Source: Chitinophagales bacterium
GTDB lineage: Bacteria > Bacteroidota > Bacteroidia > Chitinophagales > UBA10324
Length of the DNA: 7,054 nt
NCBI GenBank assembly: GCA_026786335.1
Contig: JAJAYG010000489.1
Location: 1-7,054 of the forward strand
Direction: 5' to 3'
This document shows, piece by piece, positions 6,497 through 7,054 of the stretch. The notes under the pieces are model-generated. The model saw only the letters and a list, made by a program, of their open reading frames with translations, searched no databases and was not told the origin of the DNA. The first letter of the stretch is position 1. Each line of letters opens with the position of its first letter. The translations under genes and the position numbers were made by a program.

Positions 6497-6913
6497 ATGA
6501 AAAAAATAATTTTCATTTTCATCATTTCACTTTTCATTTCACCTATAAATATTTTTGCACAGGATAAACCAGAAGAATCAAGTGGAAGCCCCGATAATTC
6601 CAGCGCCAGCCCCGATTCAAAATCCTACATTCCCTTTAAAGATCGAATTTTTGTCGGAGGAAGTTTTGCTTTAAGCTTTGGCAATGTCACCTACATTGGT
6701 GTTTCGCCAATAGTTGGCTATCACTTTACACCCAAGTTGAGCGGTGGTGTTGGTATCAGCTATTATTATTGGAAAGATAATATTTACCATTATGAAAATT
6801 CTATCTATGGAGGTTTGCTTTTCAGTCGCTACATCGTTTATAAAGGATTGTTTCTCGAAGCAGATTTTGAAGCGAATAATAATTATGCATACTTTAATGA
6901 TGCGGACAATTAG
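6497..6913 (+). CDS. Outer-membrane beta-barrel protein, N-terminal part before a frameshift
   Basis: The open frame encodes 138 residues. It begins with a signal peptide (M-K-K, hydrophobic to about residue 20, cleavage expected after A21 before Q-D-K), then a Ser/Pro/Asp-rich linker with a repeated S-P-D unit (residues 28-43). Barrel strands follow: F-V-G-G-S-F-A-L-S-F-G (52-62), the turn and strand I-G-V-S-P-I-V-G-Y-H-F-T-P-K-L (67-81), G-G-V-G-I-S-Y-Y-Y (83-91), Y-G-G-L-L-F-S-R-Y (104-112) and L-F-L-E-A-D-F-E (118-125). This strand order resembles a common Bacteroidota family of small outer-membrane proteins of unknown function. The frame stops at TAG 6911-6913, before the closing strands, which are found in another frame immediately downstream. 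As it stands the product would probably not form a complete barrel. Confidence 0.8.
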   Translation: MKKIIFIFIISLFISPINIFAQDKPEESSGSPDNSSASPDSKSYIPFKDRIFVGGSFALSFGNVTYIGVSPIVGYHFTPKLSGGVGISYYYWKDNIYHYENSIYGGLLFSRYIVYKGLFLEADFEANNNYAYFNDADN

Positions 6914-7054
6914 TTCAAAACCCACTAAGAGAATGGATTCCTTCGCTCTTATTAGGTGGTGGTTACAGTTCAAGTATAGGGGCACATTCAGCATTTTATA
7001 TTTCTGTTCTCTACGATGTAATACAAAATATAAACAGTCAGTATTACAGAATAC
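6901..7054 (+). pseudogene. C-terminal remainder of the barrel protein in a shifted frame, running off the window
   Basis: In the frame with codons starting at 6901, 6904 and so on, the sequence is open to the window edge. From 6907 it encodes Q-L-V-Q-N-P-L-R-E-W-I-P, then L-L-L-G-G-G-Y-S-S-S-I-G and F-Y-I-S-V-L-Y-D-V-I-Q-N. The R-x-W-x-P, G-G-G-Y and V-L-Y-D-V pieces are the expected last strands of the barrel family started at 6497. This frame has stops at 6895 and 6898, and the upstream frame stops at 6911, so the shift falls between 6901 and 6913. It equals the loss of one base: adding one A in the CAAT at 6907-6910 would read D-K-L-V-Q-N. The cause may be a real mutation or a sequencing or assembly error. 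The gene's 3' end lies outside the window. Confidence 0.8.

Noticed and set aside
6890..6913. Programmed -1 ribosomal frameshifting in the second barrel gene
   Set aside because: No X-XXY-YYZ slippery heptamer or clear downstream hairpin is visible near the switch point; a one-base mutation or error is the simpler explanation.
6671..6994. Minus-strand open frame opposite the second barrel gene
   Set aside because: The plus strand carries a signal peptide and barrel motifs in two consecutive frames over the same bases; the antisense translation resembles no family I know.

Overview
The window looks like an ordinary chromosomal stretch from a member of the Bacteroidota. The DNA is AT-rich, Shine-Dalgarno sites are not obvious, and several gene starts are preceded by a TAnnTTTG box, the -7 promoter element of this phylum. 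The protein families also fit: a stand-alone RfaE2-type heptose adenylyltransferase and small outer-membrane barrels with Bacteroidota-style signal peptides. I cannot place it below phylum with confidence; a Chitinophaga/Sphingobacteria-like lineage is a guess.

Left part (1-2776, plus strand): a 5'-truncated panC, then panD, a YbhN/UPF0104-type multi-pass membrane protein, and the RfaE2 adenylyltransferase. The last three are 4-5 bases apart and probably co-transcribed. PanC and PanD are the two pantothenate-specific steps that join pantoate and beta-alanine on the way to coenzyme A. RfaE2 makes ADP-heptose for lipopolysaccharide, and the YbhN-like protein may handle a lipid or envelope precursor.

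Middle part (2791-4985, minus strand): a class I glutamine-amidotransferase-like peptidase C26 hydrolase, a secreted predicted beta-barrel protein and a Tag-type DNA-3-methyladenine glycosylase. A clear rho-independent terminator separates the barrel gene from the C26 gene, and the barrel gene has its own candidate promoter, so these are probably separate transcription units.

Right part (5049-7054, plus strand): a GlcD/D-lactate-dehydrogenase-type FAD oxidase diverges from the glycosylase gene across a 63-base gap that holds overlapping candidate promoters. It is followed by a second outer-membrane barrel gene, which is interrupted near 6901-6913 by an apparent one-base frameshift and continues in another frame to the window edge.

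I see no mobile element, CRISPR array, tRNA, rRNA or riboswitch, and no convincing new system. The points most worth checking are the broken barrel gene and a cluster of substitutions in the usually near-invariant pantoate-binding motif of PanC at the left edge. No gene-free stretch exceeds 300 bases.
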